A model generated the notes under the pieces. It was not told where the DNA came from, did no database searches, and worked only from the letters and a program-made list of their open reading frames with translations. Below, one piece after another: positions 6,372 to 11,683 of a stretch of DNA of 11,683 nt. Source of the stretch: Clostridiales bacterium (lineage in GTDB: Bacteria > Bacillota > Clostridia > Lachnospirales > Lachnospiraceae); assembly GCA_012512995.1 (NCBI GenBank), contig JAAZDA010000025.1, positions 1-11,683 of the forward strand, read 5' to 3'. A program made the translations under genes and the position numbers. Within the stretch, counting starts at the first letter, position 1. The number at the start of each line of letters is the position of its first letter.

Positions 6372-7154
6372 ATGATTCTTGATACATTTTACGGCATACT
6401 GATCCCGTTCCTTGGTACGGCTCTCGGGTCAGCCTGCGTCTTTTTTATGAGAAAGTCGCTGAGCGATCATGTGATGAGGGCACTCACCGGTTTTGCCGCA
6501 GGAGTCATGGTCGCAGCATCAATATGGAGCCTGCTCATTCCGGCACTTGAGGATTCGGAATTCATGGGCAGCCTTTCGTTTATTCCGGCGGCCGTCGGCT
6601 TCTGGATCGGAATACTGTTCCTGCTCGCGCTCGATCACATCATCCCGCATCTTCACAGAGGGAGCGAGACATGCGAGGGGCCGAACTGCAAGCTGAAGCG
6701 CTCGACTATGCTGGTACTCGCTGTCACCCTTCACAACATTCCTGAGGGAATGGCGGTCGGCGTTGTCTACGCAGGTTACATGACAGGCAATTCAGGAATC
6801 ACCGCAATGGGCGCGCTTGCGCTCTCGCTCGGAATCGCCATACAGAACTTCCCGGAAGGCGCAATTATTTCGATGCCTATGAGGGCAGATGGAACAGGCA
6901 AAACAAAAGCTTTTACCTACGGTGTTCTTTCCGGAATAGTTGAACCAATCGGCGCAATCCTCACCGTGCTCGCGGCGGGTCTTATTGTGCCGCTCCTGCC
7001 ATATCTCCTGAGTTTTGCAGCTGGCGCAATGCTGTATGTTGTGGTAGAGGAACTCATACCGGAGATGTCACAGGGCGAGCATTCAAATATAGGAATTCTG
7101 TTCTTCGCTGTAGGATTCAGCATGATGATGATCCTCGACGTGGCGTTGGGGTGA
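6372..7154 (+). CDS. ZIP-family metal transporter (GufA-like)
   Basis: An eight-helix membrane carrier that brings zinc or related divalent metals into the cytoplasm. In the 260 residues the two metal-binding helices show HNIPEG (121-126) and QNFPEG (158-163). The H-N-x-x-E / Q-N-x-x-E pattern matches the GufA branch, which includes the structurally known Bordetella ZIP, and Glu191 in VEPIGA fits the third metal helix. A His/Cys-rich cytoplasmic loop (HLH at 93-95, Cys101, Cys106) precedes the first motif. AGGAGG at 6360-6365 is 6 bases from the ATG at 6372; an in-frame TTG directly before it is not needed. The methyltransferase gene begins 14 bases after the stop, so the two are very likely co-transcribed. 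The metal specificity cannot be read from the sequence. Confidence 0.92.
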   Translation: MILDTFYGILIPFLGTALGSACVFFMRKSLSDHVMRALTGFAAGVMVAASIWSLLIPALEDSEFMGSLSFIPAAVGFWIGILFLLALDHIIPHLHRGSETCEGPNCKLKRSTMLVLAVTLHNIPEGMAVGVVYAGYMTGNSGITAMGALALSLGIAIQNFPEGAIISMPMRADGTGKTKAFTYGVLSGIVEPIGAILTVLAAGLIVPLLPYLLSFAAGAMLYVVVEELIPEMSQGEHSNIGILFFAVGFSMMMILDVALG

Positions 7155-7168
7155 AGGAGAAAGAGATA

Positions 7169-7804
7169 ATGGGATTATTCACAAAGAAGTATCTTAGCAA
7201 TACACGCAAGCCAAAGGGCTTCATGGGCAAAAAGATGGTGAGTGTAATGAATGAAGGCACACACCAGAGGCTCTCAGATTGGGGAATGCAGTATGTGAGT
7301 TTTGATGCAGGGGCACATGTCCTCGATATGGGTTGCGGTGGCGGAGCGAACATACAGAAAATGCTCGGAAAGGTTTCTGACGGGCATGTGTCAGGCGCTG
7401 ACTACTCCGACATAAGTGTGGCAAAATCGAGAGAAGTCAATAAGGATGCCATAAGTGAGGGACGCTGCGATGTGGTAAGAGCGGACGTGACAAAACTGCC
7501 TTTTGAGGAAGGAACTTTTGATCTGATAACCGCATTTGAAACGGTCTATTTCTGGCCTGATCTGAACGTATCATTCAGGGAGATCGCGCGCGTGCTGAAA
7601 AAGGGCGGCATCTTCATGATAACTAATGAGTCGACAGGAACTGATGAGACATCGGTCCATTTTCATAATATAATTGACGGGATGAATCTTTATACTCCGG
7701 AAGAGCTGCGCAAGTACATGGAAAATGCCGGACTCGAAGCAGTGGATATCCATCAGGATGAGAAAGAACCGTGGATCTGCGTTACCGGCAGGAGACCTTT
7801 ATAA
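7169..7804 (+). CDS. Class I SAM-dependent methyltransferase
   Basis: A Rossmann-fold enzyme of 211 residues using S-adenosylmethionine. Motif I is VLDMGCGGGANIQKM (51-65), the acidic end of strand 2 is GADYSD (76-81), DVVRADVTKLPF (101-112) is the strand 3 region, FDLITAFETVYFW (117-129) is motif IV, and ARVLKKGGIFMI (140-151) is motif V. This is the UbiE/Methyltransf_11 type acting on small molecules; the substrate cannot be deduced. The ATG at 7169 has GGAG 9 bases upstream; an in-frame GTG at 7151 overlaps the ZIP stop but has no ribosome binding site. Its stop codon overlaps the tsaE start (TAATG), so the two are translationally coupled. Nothing else in the window suggests a shared pathway. 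Confidence 0.92.
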   Translation: MGLFTKKYLSNTRKPKGFMGKKMVSVMNEGTHQRLSDWGMQYVSFDAGAHVLDMGCGGGANIQKMLGKVSDGHVSGADYSDISVAKSREVNKDAISEGRCDVVRADVTKLPFEEGTFDLITAFETVYFWPDLNVSFREIARVLKKGGIFMITNESTGTDETSVHFHNIIDGMNLYTPEELRKYMENAGLEAVDIHQDEKEPWICVTGRRPL

Positions 7805-8238
7805 TGCATACATATGAAACAAACAGCGCGGATGAGACTTTCGCACTCGGAGAAAAGATGGGCAGGGCCGCCGTAAAGGGCGAGACATATGCGCTCCTCG
7901 GAGACCTTGGAGTCGGCAAAACAGTTTTCACGCAGGGATTTGCGCATGGCCTTGGGATAACTGAACCCGTCAATTCCCCCACATTTACAATACTGCAGGT
8001 CTATGATAAGGGAAGAATACCGCTGTACCATTTTGACGTGTATCGCATCGCCGATCCTGAGGAAATGTTCGAGATAGGTTTTGACGATTATATCAGCGGT
8101 GACGGTGTCTGCCTCATTGAGTGGGCGAATCTTATTGAGGAAATTCTACCGAAGAACACGAGGACGATAAAGATCGGGAAAGACAGAGACCGCGGTTTTG
8201 ATTATCGCAGGATAACACTGACAGATGCGGAGGTGTGA
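7804..8238 (+). CDS. tsaE: tRNA t6A biosynthesis ATPase TsaE
   Basis: TsaE is the ATPase subunit that resets the TsaB-TsaD complex during formation of threonylcarbamoyladenosine at position 37 of ANN-decoding tRNAs. The 144 residues contain the Walker A loop GDLGVGKT (33-40), the SPTFTIL block (58-64), YHFDVYRI (75-82) and LIEWAN (104-109), all typical of the YjeE/TsaE family, and the length is normal. The ATG at 7804 shares one base with the methyltransferase stop and has AGGAG 9 bases upstream. In many Bacillota tsaE is followed directly by tsaB; here the MNT/HEPN pair intervenes, and its first start overlaps the tsaE stop. Confidence 0.96.
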   Translation: MHTYETNSADETFALGEKMGRAAVKGETYALLGDLGVGKTVFTQGFAHGLGITEPVNSPTFTILQVYDKGRIPLYHFDVYRIADPEEMFEIGFDDYISGDGVCLIEWANLIEEILPKNTRTIKIGKDRDRGFDYRRITLTDAEV

Positions 8239-8240
8239 TG

Positions 8241-8603
8241 ATGAAAAAAAGAAATTACAGAAGTAATTCCGTAATCACGGATTTGTTGGAACAATATGTT
8301 ATAAAGATTCAGGCAATATATGGTCAACACTTAAGAATGGTCATTATGTACGGATCGTATGCCAGGGGAGACTATAGGGAAGATTCCGATATTGATATTA
8401 TGATCCTTGTAGATGAAGATGATCTTTCCGTGAAGAAGTATCAGAATAACTTGTTTGATATGACTTATGATTTCAACCTGGATCATGATATTGAGATTAG
8501 CCCGATTGCTATAGGGGAACAAGGTTTTTACAAGTGGGTAGATGTTTATCCGTTTTACACAAATGTAAGTAGAGAAGGGGTAAGGCTATATGATGCAGCC
8601 TGA
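8241..8603 (+). CDS. Minimal nucleotidyltransferase (MNT), probable antitoxin of a HEPN/MNT pair
   Basis: A small polymerase-beta-fold enzyme of 120 residues. GSYARGDYREDSDIDIMILVD starts at residue 38 and gives the GSx10DxD motif with Asp50 and Asp52 as metal ligands; a third acidic site is likely in DHDIEISP (81-88). In characterised pairs the MNT protein attaches AMP to the HEPN partner and silences it. Two adjacent ATGs exist, 8238 (TGATG overlap with the tsaE stop, spacing 4 from GGAGG) and 8241 (spacing 7, preferred). The gene overlaps the HEPN gene by 11-14 bases. It looks richer in A and T than the tsaE gene before it, with runs of A and more AT-ending codons, which fits later acquisition. 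The active site appears complete. Confidence 0.9.
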   Translation: MKKRNYRSNSVITDLLEQYVIKIQAIYGQHLRMVIMYGSYARGDYREDSDIDIMILVDEDDLSVKKYQNNLFDMTYDFNLDHDIEISPIAIGEQGFYKWVDVYPFYTNVSREGVRLYDAA

Positions 8604-9015
8604 AGAGAAAGGCAGGAAAAGCGATCTTGTGAAATATCGTCTGGATTCAGCAGAGACCGATCTCCGTTCTTCAAGAATTCTACTGGATGCGGATGATTAT
8701 AAAGGTGCAAACAACCGCGCATATTACTCAATTTATCATTCAATAGCTGCCGTTTTGGCGATGGATGGGGAAGCATACAAAAGACACAAAGATGCCATCG
8801 GGAATTTTAACAGGAAGTATGTTAAAAGCGAGATCTTCTCGAGGGAACTTGGCCGAAGGATTGGTCATGCTTTTGAAATACGGAATGCCAGTGATTACAA
8901 TGATTTCTATATTGCTGTCCGTTCTGAAACGGAGGAACAAATAGCAACAGCTGAAGAGCTGCTGGCGACGGTGAGAGAATATTGCCAATTGCGAAACTAT
9001 GGTGACGAGAATTGA
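8593..9015 (+). CDS. HEPN-domain protein, probable toxin of the HEPN/MNT pair
   Basis: A helical protein of 140 residues. The N-terminal helix YRLDSAETDLRSSRILL and the NRAYYSIYHSIAAVL helix (41-55) are typical of the COG1895-type HEPN family. The C-terminal active-site region reads FEIRNASDYNDFY (95-106). Classical HEPN ribonucleases carry R-x4-6-H here; this one has Arg97-Asn98 followed by DY (101-102) and no histidine in the motif. The DY form is, to my knowledge, common in this subfamily, but its nuclease activity is uncertain. Starts at 8590 and 8593 are both possible; AAGG at 8582-8585 gives spacing 7 for 8593. The overlap with the MNT gene and the terminator downstream mark the two as a unit. 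Confidence 0.87.
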   Translation: MQPEEKGRKSDLVKYRLDSAETDLRSSRILLDADDYKGANNRAYYSIYHSIAAVLAMDGEAYKRHKDAIGNFNRKYVKSEIFSRELGRRIGHAFEIRNASDYNDFYIAVRSETEEQIATAEELLATVREYCQLRNYGDEN

Positions 9016-9061
9016 AGCCACAATATCTGTATTTGCAGCGAAGGGTGTGACAATAAGATAT

Positions 9062-9081
9062 CACAGCGCTTCCAGGCTGTG
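9062..9081 (+). repeat. Small hairpin downstream of the HEPN gene
   Basis: CACAGC (9062-9067) and GCTGTG (9076-9081) form a perfect 6-bp stem with an 8-base loop, 46 bases after the HEPN stop. No T run follows, so it is not a terminator; it may protect the 3' end of the transcript or have no role. Confidence 0.3.
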
Positions 9082-9085
9082 GGAC

Positions 9086-9115
9086 TTGGAGATGATTACA
9101 AAAATATGTTATAGT
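9086..9115 (+). promoter_or_regulatory. Possible promoter of a short transcript
   Basis: TATAGT at 9110-9115 (-10, five of six) with TTGGAG at 9086-9091 (-35, three of six) and an 18-base spacer. If used, transcription would start near 9122 and meet the terminator about 70 bases later. Confidence 0.28.
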
Positions 9116-9121
9116 ATTCGA

Positions 9122-9195
9122 GAAGTTCTCATAAATATGAGACGAATAAAACAATATGGAGCATAGAGTCTTTCCATGTGCTCTGTGCTTTTTTA
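9122..9195 (+). ncRNA. Candidate small RNA or tsaB leader
   Basis: Between the possible promoter at 9086-9115 and the terminator at 9158-9195 lies a stretch without an open reading frame that folds into two hairpins: TCTCAT-AAAT-ATGAGA (9127-9142), then the terminator stem. The size (about 73 bases) and arrangement match a small RNA or an attenuated leader. I recognise no known family, and no homology was tested. Confidence 0.22.
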
Positions 9196-9197
9196 TT
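9158..9197 (+). terminator. Intrinsic terminator after the MNT/HEPN pair
   Basis: AGCATAGAG (9160-9168) pairs with CTCTGTGCT (9181-9189) over 9 bp with one G-U, with a 12-base loop, followed by six T at 9189-9194 and then ATTT. This is a good rho-independent terminator on the plus strand. It separates the tsaE-MNT-HEPN transcript from tsaB. Confidence 0.8.
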
Positions 9198-9292
9198 TAG
9201 CCAAAGCTTATGCAACCCGCCCCATATCGTGAATACTATCAGGGGTGCATTTCCATAATAAACGTAAATACTGTATCAATTCAGGAGTACAT

Positions 9293-10057
9293 ATGAAAAT
9301 TCTTGCTATTGAAACTTCCGGAAAAGTCTGCGGCACGGCGCTCCTTGATGGGGACACGCTTGTCGCGGAGTATAATGCTCAGTATAAAAAGACGCATTCG
9401 CAGAGTCTTGTGCCTATGATGGACGAGATAAAGCAGATGGTCGGGCTTGAGCTTGGAACCGTTGATGCCATAGCGCTCACGAAAGGCCCGGGGTCGTTCA
9501 CTGGTATAAGGATAGGAGCCGCAACAGCCAAGGGGCTTGGACTTGCTCTTGACAGACCGCTCATACCGGTCCCGACAGTCGATGCCATCGCGTATAATCT
9601 ATACGGAACAGGGGGTCTTGTCTGTCCGATAATGGACGCCAGGCGTTCACAGGTCTACACGGGAACATATGAGTTCACGGAAGCGGAATCCGGCAAAACA
9701 AGTGTTATGCGGACGATCCGCCCCCAGTGCGTTATCTCAATAGAAGAAACAGTTGATGCCCTTAATGAACTTAACAGAGATGTGATCTTCCCTGGCGACG
9801 GCGTGCCTGTCTACAGGGACAGAATTGCTGAAATGGCTGAATTCGGGTATTCATTTGCGCCATCTCATCTGGCACTTCAAAGAGCTGCAGCGACAGCGGA
9901 ACTTGCGATGCAATACTGGAAAGAAAGCGGTGACAAATGTTTTGTCGACGCTGACTCTTTCAGACCGGAATATCTCCGGGTGTCGCAGGCGGAGCGCGAG
10001 CGCGCTGAAGGAATTGATACTTCAAAAGTCGTTAAGCGTGGAATAACAAATCAATGA
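9293..10057 (+). CDS. tsaB: tRNA t6A biosynthesis protein TsaB
   Basis: TsaB is the non-catalytic ASKHA-fold partner of TsaD in the complex that transfers threonylcarbamoyl to A37 of tRNA. The 254 residues show MKILAIETSG at the start, KTHSQSLVPMM (32-43), TKGPGSFTGIRIGAATAKGL (63-82), CPIMDARRSQVYTG (111-124) and RPEYLR (224-229); all are TsaB/YeaZ signatures. AGGAG at 9283-9287 is 5 bases from the ATG at 9293; an upstream in-frame extension to 9245 has no support. The stop overlaps the rimI start (ATGA). Because a terminator lies at 9158-9197, tsaB needs its own promoter in 9198-9292. I see only weak candidates there (TACTAT at 9234-9239, CATAAT at 9254-9259), neither with a clear -35. Confidence 0.96.
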   Translation: MKILAIETSGKVCGTALLDGDTLVAEYNAQYKKTHSQSLVPMMDEIKQMVGLELGTVDAIALTKGPGSFTGIRIGAATAKGLGLALDRPLIPVPTVDAIAYNLYGTGGLVCPIMDARRSQVYTGTYEFTEAESGKTSVMRTIRPQCVISIEETVDALNELNRDVIFPGDGVPVYRDRIAEMAEFGYSFAPSHLALQRAAATAELAMQYWKESGDKCFVDADSFRPEYLRVSQAERERAEGIDTSKVVKRGITNQ

Positions 10058-10509
10058 ATTTATCAGTAAGAAGAATGACAAAAGAAGATATTGCACAGGC
10101 TGTAGAGATCGAGAGGATATGTTTCTCTGAGCCCTGGTCTGAGGCGGATTATAATGAATCATTGCTCCTTGATTATGCAAAATACTATGTGGCTTTGCTT
10201 GGGGATGATGTGATCATAGGAATATGCGGAGTCAGGAATCTGGCAGGTGAAGGAGAAATCACAAATGTTGCCGTGAGACCTGATTACAGGGGACAGGGCA
10301 TAGCACGAATGATGCTGGAAGAACTCCTTGGAAACGCAAGACGCGAGGGTATTCGTGCTTTCACGCTCGAAGTCAGAGCCGGGAACGCGCCTGCAATAGC
10401 TCTTTATGAAAGATTGGGATTCAGAACAGAAGGAGTGAGACCGGGCTTCTATTCAAAACCGAAAGAGGACGCACTGATACAGTGGCTTAGAGTGGAGGAT
10501 TATGCTTGA
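10054..10509 (+). CDS. rimI: RimI-type N-terminal acetyltransferase (ribosomal protein S18-Ala)
   Basis: A GNAT-fold enzyme of 151 residues that uses acetyl-CoA; in E. coli RimI acetylates the N-terminal alanine of ribosomal protein S18. The N-terminal part has IERICFSEPWSEADYNESL (19-37), typical of RimI. EITNVAV (68-74) and RPDYRGQGIARMML (75-88) form the acetyl-CoA-binding motif A, and LEVRAGNAPAIALYERLGF (105-123) is motif B. The conserved Tyr in GFYS (131-134) is the usual general acid. The gene overlaps tsaB (ATGA) and rnz (8 bases). Its ribosome binding site is weak, so translation probably depends on coupling to tsaB. In other bacteria RimI can have further substrates, so the target here is by analogy. 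Confidence 0.94.
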   Translation: MNLSVRRMTKEDIAQAVEIERICFSEPWSEADYNESLLLDYAKYYVALLGDDVIIGICGVRNLAGEGEITNVAVRPDYRGQGIARMMLEELLGNARREGIRAFTLEVRAGNAPAIALYERLGFRTEGVRPGFYSKPKEDALIQWLRVEDYA

Positions 10510-11380
10510 TATTTGTTTATTGGGGACCGGCGGGATGATGCCGCTGCCGTACAGGTGGCTGACATCGCTGATGGTCAGATACAACGGAATGAATATTCTT
10601 ATTGATGCCGGAGAGGGCACACAGATCGCGATGAAGAAAAAGGGTTGGAGCCCGAAACCCATCGATGTAATTTGTTTTACCCATTTCCATGCTGATCACA
10701 TAAGCGGTCTTCCGGGACTCCTTTTATATATGGGGAATTCGGACAGAACCGAGCCGCTTCTCATGGTAGGACCGAAAGGACTGGAAAGAGTCGTGGCAGG
10801 ACTCAGAGCGATCGTGCCTGAACTGCCGTTTGAAATTGTATACAGAGAACTTACGGGCACTGAGGAGGAAATTGATTTCCCGAAGGACAGCGATTACCGT
10901 GATCTTCATATTCACGCTTTCAGAGTGAATCACAATATGCTCTGCTACGGCTACTCAATAATGCTCGACCGTATTGGTCAATTTGACGTAGAAAAGGCCA
11001 TTTCACTGGGAATTCCGAAACAAAGCTGGAGCCATCTTCAAAAAGGTGAGCAGGTAACAGGAGATAGCGGAACAGTTTTCACGCCCGATATGGTGCTGGG
11101 CGCGCCGAGAAAAGGGCTCAAGGTGACATATACGACGGACACCAGACCGTGCGAGGCAATCGTCAGGAACGCTGAAGGTTCAGATCTCTTCATATGTGAA
11201 GGAATGTACGGTGAGCCTGACAAGATAGAGAAGGCCAAAGAACACAAGCATATGACATTCACAGAGGCGGCGGAACTTGCGAGGAAGGCTGATGTGAAGG
11301 AACTCTGGCTCACACATTTCAGCCCGTCGCTCATTCGCCCTGAGGATTTCATGGACGGTGTCAGGAAAATATTCCCGTGA
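10502..11380 (+). CDS. rnz: Ribonuclease Z (tRNA 3' endonuclease)
   Basis: RNase Z is a zinc-dependent metallo-beta-lactamase-fold endonuclease that trims the 3' trailer of tRNA precursors. The 292-residue length is normal for the short form. Seen: LLGTGGMMPLPYRWLTSLMV near the start, LIDAGEGTQ (33-41) and the metal-binding FTHFHADHISGLPGLL (59-74) with His61, His63, Asp65 and His66. The remaining ligands are His144 (RVNHNM), Asp213 (YTTDTRP) and His272 (LTHFS), and the conserved His is also present in KHMTFTEAA (249-257). The full active site is therefore there. GGAGG sits 5 bases ahead of the ATG, inside rimI; the genes overlap by 8 bases and must be co-transcribed. Position between rimI and tsaD puts tRNA trimming in the same unit as t6A formation. 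A 72-base gap follows, with no terminator seen. Confidence 0.93.
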   Translation: MLDICLLGTGGMMPLPYRWLTSLMVRYNGMNILIDAGEGTQIAMKKKGWSPKPIDVICFTHFHADHISGLPGLLLYMGNSDRTEPLLMVGPKGLERVVAGLRAIVPELPFEIVYRELTGTEEEIDFPKDSDYRDLHIHAFRVNHNMLCYGYSIMLDRIGQFDVEKAISLGIPKQSWSHLQKGEQVTGDSGTVFTPDMVLGAPRKGLKVTYTTDTRPCEAIVRNAEGSDLFICEGMYGEPDKIEKAKEHKHMTFTEAAELARKADVKELWLTHFSPSLIRPEDFMDGVRKIFP

Positions 11381-11452
11381 TCTTCAGCAGGGAGAGATGG
11401 AAAATCCGTCGATCTAAAGTTCGCGGACTGAATTAATGTAGAATGGAGAAGA

Positions 11453-11683
11453 ATGCTTACAAAGAAAGACGTAACAATACTTGCTATAGAATCATCCTGC
11501 GATGAAACGGCAGCCGCAGTCGTCGTGAACGGCCGTGATGTCCTGTCAGATGAAATTTCATCGCAGATCGACATACACACGCTATACGGCGGGGTTGTCC
11601 CTGAGATAGCATCGAGAAAACACACGGAACGTATCAACCAGGTCGTCCGCAAATCGATGGAGACGCCCGGGAAAAGTTTTGAC
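11453..11683 (+). CDS. tsaD: tRNA N6-adenosine threonylcarbamoyltransferase TsaD, 5' part
   Basis: TsaD (YgjD/Gcp) is the catalytic subunit that transfers the threonylcarbamoyl group from threonylcarbamoyl-AMP to A37 of tRNA. The first 77 codons are in the window and remain open at the right edge; the full protein is about 340 residues. ILAIESSCDETAAAVV (residues 9-24) is the family start, followed by SSQIDIHTLYGGVVPEIASRKH (begins at 41). Both are near-identical to TsaD signatures. The HxxxH metal site lies beyond the edge. The ATG at 11453 has GGAG 4 bases upstream; the ATG at 11443 is out of frame. With tsaB and tsaE it completes the bacterial t6A set except for tsaC/sua5, which is not seen here. 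Confidence 0.95.
   Translation, partial: MLTKKDVTILAIESSCDETAAAVVVNGRDVLSDEISSQIDIHTLYGGVVPEIASRKHTERINQVVRKSMETPGKSFD

Noticed and set aside
7151..7168. GTG start for the methyltransferase
   Set aside because: It overlaps the ZIP stop without a ribosome binding site, while the ATG at 7169 has GGAG at good spacing.
9245..9292. Upstream extension of TsaB
   Set aside because: TsaB proteins start at MKILAIETS, and AGGAG precedes that ATG directly.
11038..11652. A 204-codon open frame on the minus strand opposite rnz and tsaD
   Set aside because: It spans two well-supported genes and the gap between them, its translation is serine-rich and matches nothing I recognise, and no ribosome binding site fits.
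1..11683. CRISPR arrays, tRNA or rRNA genes, insertion sequences
   Set aside because: No regularly spaced repeats, no cloverleaf-like sequence and no transposase motif were seen on either strand by eye; a tRNAscan or ISfinder search would settle it.

Overview
The window suggests a low-to-moderate GC member of the Bacillota, class Clostridia, most likely a Lachnospiraceae-like gut anaerobe. The grounds are strong GGAGG ribosome binding sites, consensus sigma-A promoters, an RFN element in front of a RibU-type ECF S-component, a GufA-type ZIP transporter, a MATE remnant and a GH3 remnant of clostridial type, and a tsaE-tsaB-rimI-tsaD tRNA-modification block. The family assignments come from reading motifs; the taxonomic placement is inference.

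Layout. (1) 2-1683, plus strand: the 3' two-thirds of murA (peptidoglycan precursor synthesis), then a complete FMN riboswitch and ribU (riboflavin uptake). (2) 1688-3940, minus strand: a metal-export operon. A consensus promoter overlaps a long inverted-repeat operator and drives a ZntA/CadA-type P1B ATPase followed by an overlapping ArsR/SmtB repressor. (3) 3961-5388: a graveyard of three broken genes abutting each other: the 3' end of a MATE exporter (minus), a response regulator lacking both ends (plus), and the 3' end of a GH3 glycosidase (plus). At least two carry in-frame internal deletions. (4) 5416-6228: a hairpin, then a MazE/MazF-type toxin-antitoxin pair with a palindrome at its probable promoter. 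(5) 6372-9015: a tightly packed run of a ZIP metal transporter, a SAM methyltransferase, tsaE, and an MNT/HEPN toxin-antitoxin-like pair, with overlapping or near-touching junctions, closed by an intrinsic terminator near 9160-9195. (6) 9293 to the end: tsaB, rimI, rnz (RNase Z) and the start of tsaD.

How the genes work together. TsaE, TsaB and TsaD form the bacterial complex that places threonylcarbamoyl on A37 of ANN-decoding tRNAs; RimI is the usual passenger acetyltransferase of this operon, and RNase Z matures tRNA 3' ends. The right half is therefore largely a tRNA-maturation block. The MNT/HEPN pair sits directly between tsaE and tsaB, translationally joined to tsaE and followed by a terminator, so it appears to have split the block into two transcripts. 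The ATPase/ArsR operon and the ZIP transporter flank the decayed region and point to metal export and probable metal import respectively.

The most interesting signals are the MNT/HEPN insertion in the t6A operon and its non-canonical HEPN motif, the FMN aptamer whose closing helix runs into the ribU ribosome binding site, the mosaic of three gene fragments, and a possible short terminated transcript ahead of tsaB. I see no CRISPR array, rRNA, tRNA or insertion-sequence transposase.
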